A DNA stretch of 64,000 nucleotides from Morella rubra (GCA_003952965.2 CM025849.1:31713570-31777569); one strand, 5' to 3'; counted from the stretch's first letter, positions 1 to 12,583 are shown. Numbers and translations are program-made. Notes: a model not told the origin generated them from the letters alone.

Positions 1-932
1 TTCAAACGGCACATCAACGGATGGGCATATTATGATCTTGAAGTTTACCTCAAGGGTATGAAAATGAGTTTGTTTACCTCAAGGGTATATTGTAATTCAC
101 ACATACCACAAGGGCATGAGAAGCATTTAAACCTTTTTGTTGTGTTTTTTTGCTTGTGATCTGTATGTACCTATACCTATACAAAAACTGCATGCAATGT
201 GCAAATAAATGGATGAAAGAAAGAAATAAAAAGAAAAAAAACATATCTTACTGGATTTTTTTCCATTTATGAGTGGTCTCCAGTTATTATATTAGAATTT
301 TAAATGCCTATAGCTTTCTATCCACAAATTGGCACTGAAGGGTTAACAAAATTATAATCTTCAAAAAATTTATAAGTACTTTTCCTACATCACATCAATT
401 ATTTAAGTTAGTTTTACCTTTTACAATTTGGATAAACTTAAACATTTTTCCCTAACATATGTTATTTTTCGTTATAATACAATGCAAAGCATAACCATAT
501 TAGACAAATAATGTATAAACTTAGTATATATTTCATACAAGTATACAACATATATGACTTTTATAATAGGTACGTAACATAACCATACAAAGTTATATAT
601 TTAAACTTGGAAATGAATTCATGGATTACATATTTGAGTTATTTTTGCGTCATACGGTCCAATATGATATATATATATATATATCCTACATGTTTTACAA
701 CTAAGACCTACCGTTCAATAAAGTTGTTTGGCAGTAGCGAGGGTGTCTCATTATATATTTTTTATTTTATCTGGACTGCATCCATTGTCTCCTTCTCATA
801 ATCCTCATCTCGTTGGATTAATAATCTTAGGGGAGTGATTTTCAAGGGATTGCAGTAAAACAGAGTTATTATTATTATTATTTTGAATAAACTTGGAAAT
901 GAATTGAGTGGGTGTAAAAATTGGATATAATT
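1..932. other. AT-rich non-genic stretch
   Basis: I see no gene here. The sequence is strongly AT-rich and holds a (TA)n run at about 667-686. Short phrases such as TTTACCTCAAGGGTAT occur twice within the first 100 bases. The open frame at 607-801 runs through the TA repeat and has no recognisable protein character. Confidence 0.6.
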
Positions 933-1799
933 GGAGATATTCGTTTTGATAAAATGGTAGGAATTTCAAGTGTGGTGTGAATATTTTAGTGATGTTGGAG
1001 TTTTATTGGTGTTTATGTGAAGCTATTGGTGTTTGTGTAAAGTTGTTGTTGTTTATAGATTATCTTTATTGGATGAGTGAAAAAGATAAAATATAAAATA
1101 ATATTGTTTATTTATAATATTTATTATAATTTCGAATTTCCTTTTTGTTTTTTTTTTTTTATTTTTTATGATGATGCAAATATTTAAAAGGTATTAAATA
1201 GGTTTAAAAAGAAAGGAAAAAGAAGAAGAAGAAGTTGGCTTTGCTGTCAAGGCATAGTATTCTATGGACTCCTCCATCACGCCCAAAAATGGTATGTTAA
1301 CACAGCAGCACCCTTATTCTCCTTTCATCCGGAGTTGCCGTAACAAACGAGTGACTGAAAGCTTAGAAAAAAATAAAAAAACCTAGTGACTGAAAAGCTG
1401 CTAGGGTATTCTTTATTCTAAAAAAGCTGCTAGGGTATTCAATGCATCAAGAGTCTTCGTGGGGGGTGGGGGGGAAATAAATGCATCAGGGTATTAAATG
1501 GTCAGATGAAATGACCATATTCGCCCTCAACCAAAGCCTCAACGTTGGGAAGATGAGTTGGGGTATTTCGTCCATCATATGTCCGAGTATTTAATGCACT
1601 GAACGTGTGGGGTCATGTGTTTTTTCAAATTCCGTTTTACCCATTAGTATTTATGTCCTCAACTCATTACTGGAGGATATGTTGGTAATTCTTCATAAGT
1701 ATGGCCAGGGCAAAATTGGAAAATAATTAAATGCATCCTCAAAACATGTTCGGTTTGAGTTGGTAGGAATTAGTTGAATATCACCAAACCGAACGTGCC
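933..1799 (-). mobile_element. Decayed Tourist-like (PIF/Harbinger-type) element, copy A
   Basis: Read against the reverse complement of the element at 7172-7929, this stretch matches from end to end with many indels. Shared landmarks are TTCGTTTTGAT at the left, GTGATGTTGGAG, a GAATATAAAATRTAAAATAATATT-like AT block, AAAACCGAAGGG-type sequence, and an end resembling ACCGAACGTGCC. The terminal inverted repeats are degraded and I see no clean target duplication. It is an old relative lying in inverted orientation to the 7.2-kb copy. No coding capacity is visible. Confidence 0.5.
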
Positions 1800-1928
1800 A
1801 TCTTATGTGATCTTATAGGAGTGGGAAGTGGGTGGGACCTGGCTCTCCAATTCAATCCACCGAATGAAGTCGTTATCTTCCAATTAACAGATTTTAGTAC
1901 ATAGATAAGAGAGAGATCCAATATTAAG

Positions 1929-2190
1929 GGCTTGTTTGGAAATGGGTTGTGGTTTTGGTTGGTTTTAAAATTTAAAAATTTAAATATTGTTTTATTGTAA
2001 GGGTTTGTTTGGTTGATTAAGATTTTGAATTATTTATATTTATTAAATAAAATAATATTATTTTATAGTTATTATGATATTAAAAAAAAAAAATCAGAAA
2101 AAAATATATAATTCAAAAAATGCGTAGAAAATGGTTTCATAAATATAAAAATAGATAAAATATCAAACTTATTAAAAGTATTATTAAAAT
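1929..2190. repeat. AT-rich dispersed repeat starting GGGCTTGTTTGG
   Basis: It starts with GGGCTTGTTTGG preceded by TAA, the usual look of a Tourist-like end, followed by an AT-rich body. The body resembles 18315-18600 in the same orientation (shared order: TTTAAATATTRTTTTRTTGTAA, AGGGTTTGTTT-like, TATAATTYAAAAAAT, ATAGATAAATAT). The right end is unclear. Probably a member of a MITE family shared between the two places. Confidence 0.4.
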
Positions 2191-2195
2191 GGGTT

Positions 2196-2274
2196 CCACT
2201 GTGGGACCCACATCTCTCTCTCACCATCTCTCTGGTGCAATTCGGTCACCTGAATTGCAGGTGATCCTCATCCG
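2196..2274. repeat. Half of a GGGACCCAC palindromic MITE
   Basis: GTGGGACCCACATCTCTCTCTC is followed by CAATTCGGTCACC and GAATTGCAGGTGATCCTCATCC. The same words in the same order occur at 11550-11740, 12584-12668 and 28453-28606, where the left half is also present as an inverted copy. This copy looks truncated. Confidence 0.5.
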
Positions 2275-3935
2275 GGGAATTACTGTCACGACTCTCTTTC
2301 CAACGCATCAGTTTTAAAGTGGACGACTTCAGATAAGAGACAAAAACGTGCTTATTCGAATTTTTGGTTAAATTGACTTTGGGGTAAAAGCGACATTACA
2401 AATGCAAGTAATAGGGGCTAAACATCATTGTAATGTCTAAAAAATTCGTGTTTGCATCTAGATTATGCAAAACAATAAATAATTTTTGTTTTGCCCCAAA
2501 CAATTGTAGCAGCTTGCACTCTTTTTAGCCACGCGTCCCCAAACCTTTGTATTGTTGGCAAGCATCAGCAATTCTTTTAGAATGTCAAATTCCAATTAGA
2601 CAAGCTGGTGGCTGAATCAATGCACTTCCGCTGCATTTAATTAACGTAGAGGCACCGTCACATACACGCCATGGGCAATCGCGCGTGAAACAAAATCTCA
2701 GCTTTCTCCTTTTGATGAGTAAAGCAAATGCAGAGTCCTTCTCCCTAGTCCCTAGTTGCAACGAAAGCCTCTAAAAGTCAAGTCACGTCAACTCAAATTA
2801 GTCAAGTCAAGTCCATCTAAAAGACTCCAAGCAAGCCTCACGTTGCTCTTCTCATTCTACGATAAATTTGAGAGCCTATAAGTGCCTAGATGTCCTGCGT
2901 ATGGCAAGGGCATATGGATCAGAAGTCAGAAAATTAAAACATATTTTATTATTATTATTTTTCCCTTTTCTAAAAAGCGTTCAAAGAGAGAAGAAACCAT
3001 TACTACTTTCCTAGATCAGATCGCTTCTGAGCATTAATTTGCTTTTCTTTCGTGTCAACGAATGCTATTTTTGTGATCAAACAAGATATCAACTGGCTAA
3101 GCAAAAAGGACAATTACTTTTTTTATCAAGGTTTTGCACGAGAACAAGGTTAAACAGTTACATGCATATACTTAACTTTATTCAAATTCATGCGAACAAA
3201 TTGGAATAAAATAAAATAGACACAACATTAAGAGGAAATTTTGTTTTTGACTGAGACAATTAATTTAACCTTTAGTATAGTAACAAGGCCATTAATACAT
3301 GATCATTGCAGGGATGAAATCTAGGATAATCCTAATCCTAATCATAAAAATTAACAAGGCCATTAATGCATGATCCATGACATTTTGGAGCATTTTAATG
3401 AGCTGGCAACGTTCCAGTATTTTCAAATTATTTGCAGCATGTGTCGACACCTTAAAAGTGGTTTGGAAATATGCTATCGGGTGTCAGTGCGATGTGTCGA
3501 CACATGCAGTGCTGGAGAGAAAAATCAGCATCTTGAAACTGTCCATTCCGTTTCTACACTTCTTTAAACACCTTCAAAAAGAAACGCTTTCCCTCGAGGT
3601 CTTCCTGCTAAGTGCAGACGCTCGAGATTTCTCTAAAAGAAAGAACATCATCCCTGCCTCTTAGCTTTTTTGAGTCGAGTTTGAAAGGAGTACTAGGGCA
3701 TATATATATTTTAATTCATGGGTAGTATTGGAGATTCTTTGTAGCTTGACTTGTTCAAGTTACACTTAGCTTGACAAATCAGGAATCAAATAAGCTGTTA
3801 TATTCTTTTTTGTCTTATCTTGTTTGTTAGAAGGGGGGACTTGATGCGCAGCCGACTGCTTGCAGATCCACTAAGACTAGCGTCTTGTCTTAATGGGTCT
3901 GCAAGGGGTGCAAAATGCTGCATGCATCTGATATA
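2275..3935. other. Non-genic stretch with two GTGTCGACAC motifs
   Basis: No gene is supported. Overlapping short frames at 3370-3664 have no recognisable protein features. Two copies of the palindrome GTGTCGACAC lie at 3441-3450 and 3494-3503. The same word is the core of the tandem array at 15509-15733, so this patch may be a decayed relative of that insertion. Confidence 0.5.
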
Positions 3936-3939
3936 GAAA

Positions 3940-4335
3940 CGGAAAATTAAGCTAATTAATTAGCAAAACGCAGCCTTCTTGAAAGGGATCTGCATCCTAG
4001 AGAAAACGCAGCGTTACATGGCGGCCTTGGAAGGTAGTCTACGAGCTGTTCCAAACGCAGTACCGTCTCACAAATTTTAAATGAAATCTGTTGGGTGTCA
4101 TTTAGGGGAGAATGACAACTTCCAAAAAGCTGAGGTGGAGCACAATGAGTGACGTGTATGGTATTGCTGACGTGTAAACTCATTCCATTAAAGGGACTCA
4201 CGACAGAATAACAGAATGACTAAATTTTTCAAGGATGAAAGATTAAGACTAAAATTTGGACCCATTAAAATGTAGGACTAAAATTAAAAAGGGTGTAAAA
4301 CCTAGTGATCACTAAAAAGCAAATTTCCCCACCAG
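3940..4335. repeat. Dispersed repeat, related to 7935-8240
   Basis: The end of this stretch (GGATGAAAGATT, GACTAAAATT, CATTAAAATGTAGGACTAAAA, GGGTGTAAAACCTAGTGA, CAAATTTCCC) closely matches 8140-8235 in the same orientation. The beginnings share AACGCAGC-type words. The two copies bracket the hypothetical gene at 5.2-5.9 kb and the Tourist-like element at 7.2 kb. The family is not identified. Confidence 0.4.
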
Positions 4336-4695
4336 AATCAAATAACATATATAACCAGTACACTGAAATTCGGACCCCACTTTCGAAGGAGTTTGGAAAA
4401 AGCACCCATTCGTAATCCCACCCTTTTTGGTAGTGTGCGATATTTATTAAATCGGCCACTACAGTTAATTAGTTGGATCTGTCGTACACATCCCCCATCC
4501 GAAATACAAGTTGACTCTTCCCCCCAGAACCCACCACCAATGACAGAATGACACACGCCACGATCCGTGAAAATTCAGCGAAATTGTCCACGTCCACTAA
4601 GGCCTGAGCCAACACGCGTTATTTGGCTTATTCAATCTAGCAGTGAATAATTAATTACACTCAAGGGGAAAAGATTCAGTCCAAAGGGTGTGTTC

Positions 4696-4810
4696 AAAGT
4701 TAATCAAAGGGATGGTCAAGATTTAAAACAATATATCTAAGGGCTAGGATTTTGGCACTTCATTTAATGAGACATGAGACAAATACAAATCCTAACCCTT
4801 GATTAACTTT
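4696..4810. mobile_element. Small foldback (MITE-like) element
   Basis: AAAGTTAATCAAAGGG at the left end is mirrored by CCCTTGATTAACTTT at the right, giving roughly 27-bp imperfect inverted ends around an AT-rich centre. The unit is about 115 bp and has no coding capacity. A 16-base C run starts at 4816, just beyond it. Confidence 0.45.
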
Positions 4811-4877
4811 AAAAACCCCCCCCCCCCCCCCGACCCTCTTCCTCGACCCCTGTGGCACAAGTGCACGCCTAAGAGGA

Positions 4878-5045
4878 TTTCGGCTGAAACCTTTCGTAAT
4901 CTTAGAAACCTTACGTATAACGGTATAAGATCGCGCCTATCAGTCATGCCTTTTCAGATTTCGGCTGCAGCGTTTAGTAATTATTACGGCCATCTACAGA
5001 CTGTAGCAGAAACCTTTCGTATTCAGTGGGCTCCTATATATTAGT
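4878..5045 (+). promoter_or_regulatory. Putative promoter with repeated GAAACCTTTCGTA box and TATA box
   Basis: GAAACCTTTCGTA occurs at 4886-4898 and again at 5009-5021. A diverged related phrase (TTTCGGCTGCAGCGTTTAGTAA) lies between them. TATATATT at 5035-5042 is a good TATA box, about 125 bases before the ATG at 5167. This is the arrangement expected of a plant core promoter for the open frame that follows. No transcript evidence is available, so function is inferred. Confidence 0.35.
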
Positions 5046-5166
5046 CAACTTCACCCCATATATATCACAACACCTTTCATTATATCCACCAAACACACCT
5101 TTGAATCCCTAGTACGTTCTAAGTAAATTGACTCAGTGCAGTTTTTCAAACCGTCGACAACTCCCC

Positions 5167-5916
5167 ATGGCCACACCAACATCCTCTGCCAGCACCAGTA
5201 CTGCATCATCCAGCGATGACCTGGGTAGAGGTCTGGGACGTCGTTCTCCACCCGCCATGATGCTTACTTCCCACCGATGCTATCGTCCTTCTACAAAATG
5301 ACGTTCGAGCCCAGAGTACTCAGTGAACTCTCCTGTTGTCAGTGATCTCGTTAACATTCCACCGAGCCCACCGGCCGTTTCTACCACGCGTCCACGCCGA
5401 AACTCTCCTCCTGCCACAACAAGTAGGGCGCGACGTCGGGTAAGGGAGCCATCCTCTTCCTCTTCCCCCACTCCTGCCCGTCCTCTCGGCCCAGAGATGG
5501 ACACAGGATGTGGCGGACCGGCCTACCCTAAACACTGCTCGGAGGGCTTCCATGCAGAGAGGCAAACTGCATATGTTGAATCTGTAGATACCTTATGGGA
5601 TGAGCTGGAGGACACCGACGGGAGCAGTGGTTCGTCGGGTGAGGAGTGCTACGACAGGGAGAATTTCATGGGACACCATGCGAACTCATCCGGCGACGAC
5701 GCGACAGTATCTAGGACGTCGTGCAACCAAAGGGCACAGTGCATGTCTGGCCTATTTTTTGACCTTTTTTGTAATAGTTTTATGATCAGGGTACTGGCTT
5801 GTTTATATATGTTTTTGATTTCATGCATCTTTTTTTTTTTCTCTAAATATGCATTTATCTCTTTAATTAGAATGAAGACAAAAATGACAATCTTTGTCCA
5901 ACACATAAACACTTAA
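5167..5916 (+). pseudogene. Hypothetical Ser/Pro/Arg-rich protein gene with an in-frame stop
   Basis: Translation from the ATG at 5167 gives 44 codons (starting MATPTSSASTST), then a TGA at 5299-5301. The same frame then stays open to 5916. The product is low-complexity: a Ser/Thr-rich start, a Pro/Ser/Arg-rich middle with a five-serine run, an acidic patch (DELEDTDGSSGSSGEE), and a hydrophobic tail probably read from non-coding DNA. I do not recognise a family. The TATA box upstream and continuous frame suggest a former gene; the TGA argues that it is now broken, unless it is a sequencing error or the true start is downstream. Its 3' part (about 5845-5990) resembles repeats at 19101-19300, so it may belong to a transposon. 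Confidence 0.35.
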
Positions 5917-7168
5917 TTAACTGCGTTTATCTTCTTTAAAAAACGTCGAACAAATATTATCTGGAGTAAGTTAACTGAACGCAGCATTTTGCAAAGGGGA
6001 GACAAAAATTTCCCTAGCTATGTCTCCCCTCCCCTTCCATACGCGTTAGTGACGCATTAATATAAGAAGAGATTTTAATAAATTCCTATATTCACAGGTA
6101 GTGCATCGAGCACCTGGCGTGGGGTTCGGTTACTGTCCTTGGCACTAATGTTATCATGGGCAATTATGAGCAACGGTTAAGATGAAATCCCCATGATCCA
6201 GAGGTTTTTAAAGATGCCACATCATTTTAAAATATTTGACCCAATCTTAAGCACAAACCGACTCGTTTTATGAAAAAACTTACAAGCCTTCCCATATCCC
6301 CTTTTTCCTTTCGAAACCTTACATGTCGTAACCCAACTAAAAAAATTAGGTCATGTTAATTCAAAGTCACTCCATCAGCTGAACACACAGTAAAACTCTG
6401 AAAAAATAAAGTGCAAACTGTAACACCCCAAACAAAATGCAAAAATGCTAGCAATTAGCAAAGGTTCCAGCTTCGGGCTTTAGACATAGGAAATTTCATT
6501 TTTTTGTTTGTGTGTAGAGAGAACACAGAGAAAGCAGTGAGTGCACAAATAAAGAGAAAGCAAAGAGTGTCAAAAAATAAAAACAAAAACGCAAGGTGAG
6601 AAGAAACTGTGAAAAATTGAAACAAAAACAAAAATGCAGGCTCCCCAATATTTGACTATATATTTTGGCACAGTCACCTTGCTTACCCATAACCATTTTG
6701 GCTTATGCCCAGTGCTGAGAAGAAACTTCTAAAAATTGAAGAAGAAAACGAAATTCGGGATTACACAAAAATTCTCCCTCGAGAAAGCGGTTGATAAGTG
6801 AAGGAATTGCACTGGTAGATGCAAGCTAAGTGAATCCAGCAAGAGATGCTTGACTCGGCAAGGAGAGCACAACAGCTACAAAGAGACTAAAATGCAGAAG
6901 AAGAAAGAGGGATTCAAGAGGCCGAGGAAGAAACTGGAGAACAAAAAATAGCCAGCTAAGCCATGCAGGGAGAAGTCGAGCAGGAGCCAACTCTCTTTCA
7001 TTAAATGACCTGGCACGTCTCTTATCCTTTGGATCTAAGAAAAAAGATCTCGACCGCTCTTTATAGCAACTTAGGACTCTTCCCTTTGTAGTATATATGT
7101 ATTGAATCTTTACTCGACTACTAATGCCGGCTATGGAAGGGGACACGCGAATGGAAGCTAAGAGAGAC
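5917..7168. other. Non-genic stretch
   Basis: No supported gene. The first ~75 bases continue a dispersed repeat shared with 19101-19300. A purine-rich tract lies at 6480-6960. Open frames on the minus strand at 6496-6696 and 6826-7209 are low-complexity or hydrophobic and show no domain. Confidence 0.5.
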
Positions 7169-7171
7169 TTA

Positions 7172-7929
7172 GGGCTTGTTCGTTTGTGCCGAATTTGGAA
7201 AATTCTCATTCAACTAAAAAAAACTCCCACCGAACATGATTTATGTGAGGATGCAGTTCATTAGTTTCTGATTTTGCCCTAGCCATATTTATACATAATT
7301 ACTAAAGTACCCTCCAGTCATGCGTTGTGTACATCAAAACCGAAGGGTAAAACGGGATTTTTAAAAACACATGGCCCCACACGTTCAGTACATTAAATAT
7401 TCGGACATGTGAATGGACGAAATACCCCTAAATAATTTACCCAAGTTGAAGTTTTGGTTGAGGGCGATATGGTCATTTCATACTACCATTTTATAACCTG
7501 CGCAGTTGTTTCCCCCCTTTTCCTGCATAGCCTGATAGCTTATCAGTGATATGCCTGCGTCAAACACACAATTTGTCTTCTTGTTCTTTTCTTCTTCTTT
7601 TTTTTTTTTCTCTTTATAAACGTATCAGTCACATTTGTCTTCTTCTTCTCCTTTTTTTTAATACCTTTATAATCTTTTTATCGTAATAAAAAATAAAAAA
7701 TAAATTCGAAATCATATTAATAAATATTACAAAAGAAAAATATTATTTTACATTTTATATTCTTCACTCATCCCAATAAAAATAATCTACAAACAACAAG
7801 CTTTAAAAATCATCATTTCTTTTTTTACACCTCAACAACTTTTACACAAATACCAATACAACTCCAACATCACCTAAAAATTCTCAAAATACTTCAAATC
7901 CTAAAAATCTCATCAAAACGAACATGCCC
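7172..7929. mobile_element. Tourist-like (PIF/Harbinger-type) element, copy B
   Basis: The left end GGGCTTGTTCGTTT is mirrored by AAACGAACATGCCC at the right end. TTA flanks both sides (7169-7171 and 7930-7932), the target duplication typical of PIF/Harbinger elements and their Tourist MITEs. The 758-bp body has no transposase. Copy A at 933-1799 is a decayed relative in the opposite orientation. Confidence 0.65.
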
Positions 7930-7934
7930 TTAAG

Positions 7935-8240
7935 CTGCTGCGAAGGAAACTTTCGGCTTGTGCAACACGCAGCATTAATCTATAATTAATTGATAGTTTA
8001 TGACATAAAATAAGATGTCCTTGCTGACGTGGAAAGTGGATGCTGACTCGGAGAGATATGCTTATGTGTATGAAAATTCTAGCTGTTACTTAGGGTGACG
8101 GATCACGAGGATAATCGAAGTACGTCTAATATTTAAACGGGATGAAAATTAAAGGACTAAAAATTCGACTCATTAAGTTTCAGGACTAAAAATGAAAAGG
8201 GGGTAAAACTTAGTGACTGAAAAGTAAATTTCCCTTAAAT
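7935..8240. repeat. Dispersed repeat, related to 3940-4335
   Basis: This is the second copy of the repeat described at 3940-4335, in the same orientation. The best-matching part is GACTAAAAATT through AGTAAATTTCCC at 8155-8235. It starts just outside the TTA duplication of the Tourist-like element. Confidence 0.4.
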
Positions 8241-9889
8241 TTAACAATTATAATATTATTATGAGGTCAGTTGACATACGGGTTGGCATATGGTAAGAAA
8301 TTTTTTAAAAAAAAGAGCAAAAACAAAAACAAAACTCTATGATTTAATTACCTTTCTTTCAAATATGAAATGTGTTTTAAGTGTAATTTGAACATATTTT
8401 ATGTGCACGTTGAACAATACTAATTTTTACTCATATGTTATTTTCGAAAATATAACATATATTAAAAATTATTATAGATTGTCCCACTGCAAAATTTTGC
8501 CTAATTCCCGAATTACCAAATAGATCTGCCCCTGGCTGCAAATTTTTATTTATCTCCGTTTATGGGTGTTGGTAATGTTCTGGTCCTTGCCACTAGATCA
8601 TACCATGGCTGGTACAAAATTCTTCAGTACTTATTTTCCTCTGCATGCGATGGTCCAATGCGCAAATAAAGTCCGATGTTCAGGGCAGAATTAGATCATC
8701 CTATTGGAGCTAGAATGGGTGCGCTGGCCATGAATTAATGCACTTATTGTTTTGTTTAATCGAAATACTTATCACAAAGTTTGAAAACACAGAACGATAA
8801 GTGCACATAGCCATTAATATATATGCTGATATACGAGGCATGAAACAGAAAGTAACTTATTAGTACGATCTTACTTGACATAAATAAGTAGGTCCATAGC
8901 CGAAAGTGCCATTCAACAATATCAGATACCAATTCGAACATATATACTAAATAGCACACAGTCAAGGTTTGCCATTTATACAGACACTTAAGGATAGAAC
9001 ATAATTCAACACAGCTAAACAAGTCTACAATTACAACTAAAAATAGATGACAATCATTGAAGTGGCCTTGTCCATGCTATCTTCGAAACCTTCAAAACCA
9101 TCCACATATGTCCAAGATGTCTTCAAAGCTACTTTGACTCCGCAGTAGTATTCGTGTGACTCCGCACCCCAACACTTTGAATTTGACGAAATGAAAGGAA
9201 GAATTTATGAATTTTGCTTGTCCGGACATGGATCAAACATGAGTTATAGATGGATGGACTTCACAGGACATGCTTAAATATGAAAATACCACCAGAAAAA
9301 ATAAAGATATAAATTACAACAGATTGAACTACAACCAGTACTTATCAACAAAAAAATGAACTACAACCAATGAGAACATGAATGAACTACGCGTACAATC
9401 AGACCACTTAAAAATGAACTACAACCACTAATAAAACAAATGACACACGGATGCTTTGTCTGTGAAGAACATTGAGCAACTAAGTAATATGCATATTTTT
9501 AAAAGGCTAGATCCTCCAATCTAGTCCCTAATTTTTGTTTCAACTGCTATTTGGCAAACCATGATCTTTTGAGTTCCGAGTTTTGACATTGAAGCATTCC
9601 TTTGCTTTCAAAATTTAGACTGTGTACACTAGTGATGACATGCAATTAAATTTACCATGGAAGGACTATATCTAGTCCGCAACATCTGAAAACATCCATT
9701 CTACAAACATCTCTGTCGTATGGTAAACAACACAATAAATAAGATCTATGGTATTGGTAAAAGATTAAAAACTACGTGTTGCTGAAAATTAACATCAATT
9801 TATCAATATTAAAGACACCTATAAATTCGGCCATTCGAAAGTAGTTAACTATATTGGCAAACAGAAAAATGATATTATGGAACAGAAAT
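8241..9889. other. Non-genic stretch
   Basis: AT-rich sequence with scattered small frames and no domain. Phrases such as GAACTACAACCA recur between 9310 and 9430, suggesting a degraded local repeat. Nothing here supports a gene. Confidence 0.5.
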
Positions 9890-10900
9890 GTCACCTTCCG
9901 CAGCCAATTCAGTGACGAGTGGTTCGGTGGATATGCACCTGCACCCCGTTAGGATTACATGACATTAAAAAATGGATAACCTCCACAAGACCCCAGCACC
10001 CAACACATAGATAATCAAATATATCGGGGTCCGATTCCCAGAGTTCAAACCAAACCAAAATTGGTGGCATGTGGCAGCGATTTCTTGTGCAAGTTACGGG
10101 CCGCGTTAATGCCGGAAAAACAGTTCACCCCAAAAGGGCACAAAGGCCTCACGTACTCGAGCTCTCTCTATCTACGCCAAAGCCGGACCGAGCCGATCGC
10201 TCCAACCCACCATTGCCTCTGCAACGTGATTCAAATTCCTCCAGCTTATCACTCAAAAAATTTAGTGAATGTATTCCCCCCTACTGCTCCCAATTATCCA
10301 AGAATACCTGAGCATGGACCTCCCAGTCCAGTAATCTCGACTCCCAACTAGGTTTTCCATTGCTAGCTCCATGCCCCGCAAGAACAGGACATCGGGATTA
10401 CTCATGGCATAGAAACGTTGGATGAGTTGAATGACCGAGTCCGGTCATGATCCTTGCGGGGGCAGTCTTTCTATCCTTACAGAGGATACCAACTGATGAT
10501 TGTAAAGTACATGGAACCGGCAACTGTGGTTCACTAGCATAAAGGATAAAATTCCCAGTGATCCCGATCGCACAATGCAAAGTAAAATGTCCCTGATCAG
10601 TTCCTCTAGCAGGTCCAAAATAAAACACCGTGCTGGGTTCCCTCTATGGCGATAACCGTCTGACATAGTCTTTGTTGCAGGTCGAAGAAGTATATATTCA
10701 ATAAGAACCCAACGAATCGTAAAAGATTTATGGGTGCTTGAAGAGAATAGCAAATAGTGGCCAATTTCGACTGTTGGTTGGCTAATTCAAAAAAAGATAC
10801 AGGGCAACGACAGTGGTTTCAGGTACCGCATCTACTGCTAGGGCACAACGTCGTAAGTGGGGAGGGCATGTATGCTATGAAAATGACCACTTGGAACTTC
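9890..10900. other. Unrecognised, less AT-rich patch
   Basis: Base composition is visibly less AT-rich than the surroundings. Several overlapping frames of 76-102 codons exist on both strands (10061-10351 plus, 10398-10753 minus). None shows a motif I can name, and the reading shifts frame. It could be a captured or decayed gene fragment. I make no functional call. Confidence 0.3.
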
Positions 10901-11549
10901 TAAACGGACATTATGAATTTATGTTGTTAAAACAGGGGAAAGAAATATAACCACCGCACGTGAAGGGCACGTGTGGCGATTATGTTCGTTACTAACTGCT
11001 AAATCGGAAAGCCACGTGTATAATCACCTGACAATCAGGGTGATTGTCTCCATTGATCCATTTAGAATTGGACACCATGGTCCCTCTGTGTGACTTGTTT
11101 CAGCCATCACTTCTTTGTGTTTTTTGTGGAATGGGACTGGGACTTCGGAGTTCTATCAGCGGTCACTTGGCGCAATTAATTTTGGATAGGGATCACCTGC
11201 AATTCGGGTGACCGAACATTTTCCCCCTGGTTCTACGTTTCTGTCTCATCTGTAAGGCATATGCACTGGCGCTTGTTAGGTGTCCCGTCTGTGTACAGTG
11301 CCCAAATGTCAACGCGCGCAGACAAAGCTCCCTCTGTCTGTCTAAATCTACCGAAACAACTTTAGCCCTCATATAAAAATTTAAGAAAAAAAAGATCTAT
11401 CCAAGCAACAAATATGGAAATCAATTGCTATATATATTGGGGACGAGGCTCCCCCGAGAAGGACAAGGATCCTCTGCAATACCTAGGGTATTGCACAAGG
11501 TCAAATTCTTAAAATGTGAGCCGTTCATTTTAAATTAGCTGCAGTGGAC

Positions 11550-11740
11550 GGGGATCCTCTTCAATTCAGAGCAATTTGGAAGAGAGGGAGAGAGAGGGAG
11601 AAGTGGGTCTAGCTCGGGACCCACACTGCCCGAACAGCAACCACACTGCCTGAGCAGTGTGGGTCTCGGGCGGGACCCACTCCTCTCTCTCCGAATTGCC
11701 CCTGTAATTCGGTCACCCTAATTGCAAAGGAGCCCGATCC
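11550..11740. mobile_element. GGGACCCAC palindromic MITE
   Basis: A hairpin-like unit: GGGATCCTCTTCAATTC, a GAGAGAGGGAGAG tract and GGGACCCACACTGCC on the left; GTGTGGGTC, GGGACCCACTCCTCTCTC, GAATTGC and AATTCGGTCACC on the right. A short internal direct repeat (CCACACTGCC) lies at the centre. The same family occurs at 2196, 12584 and 28453. Confidence 0.5.
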
Positions 11741-12583
11741 AACGAAAGTTACTCTGCCACGATAGAAATTGTACTAAATCTTATAAGAAATGAATAATTT
11801 CATAGTTCGCCTATTAAGTATGAGTAAAAATCAATATCGACCCACCAATTTTCTTAAACAGATTTTTACGTCCTTTAAGTTTCAAAAATGATCAAAAATT
11901 GTCCTCCGTCCATTTTTGGCGTTAAAATAAACGGACTGTGGAATCATTTTTGAAACTTGAAGGACGTAGAGTGATATGTGTGAATATCACGTGAAAGGCA
12001 ACTGTTCATGGAGTATTTCTGTTTTAACGCCAAAAATAGACGGATGACGACTTTAAAATATGATAAATTTAATAATATAAGATCAAAATCGTGCAAAATT
12101 TTATAAAATGGCTAGAATTTTTCAAAACTAGTAAAAAAACTATAAACTTCAAAAAAATGCCCCGGAATCGGTATTGAAGAAATTAAAGGCATGCTATAGG
12201 GTGATGTTTGGAGCAGAATCTGTTATGTTCATATTTGATTAATCATTTTCGCACAACAGAGCTAGAATAGAGTATCTATCAATTTAAATAAGTGGGACCT
12301 CACACTGATACACAAGGCCATACCGATACGTCTTTTCCCTTTCTTCGTAGGGTCTTGTCTGGTTTTATCTAATTATTTTATTTTATTTTATCTCTTCGTA
12401 CTGATACATACTTGAACAGTACGGTGGCAGCTGCTTTTGTTTTTTCTCTCTCTTCTTCTCCCCCTACCAACGATCGTAACTTTGACCAAATGGCCAAATG
12501 GGGACTTCACCCAAGTACAGAGGAAGTTTCTTTTTCGACCAAATGGCCAAATGGGGACTTCTATCTCTCTTCTTCTTGGGGGG

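Noticed and set aside
4977-4992. TAATTATTACGG resembling a geminivirus origin nonamer
   Set aside because: The word has an extra base compared with the conserved nonamer, there is no stem around it and no Rep-like frame nearby.
10061-10753. Overlapping frames of 76-102 codons on both strands
   Set aside because: No motif, no consistent frame and no splice support; kept only as an unrecognised patch.
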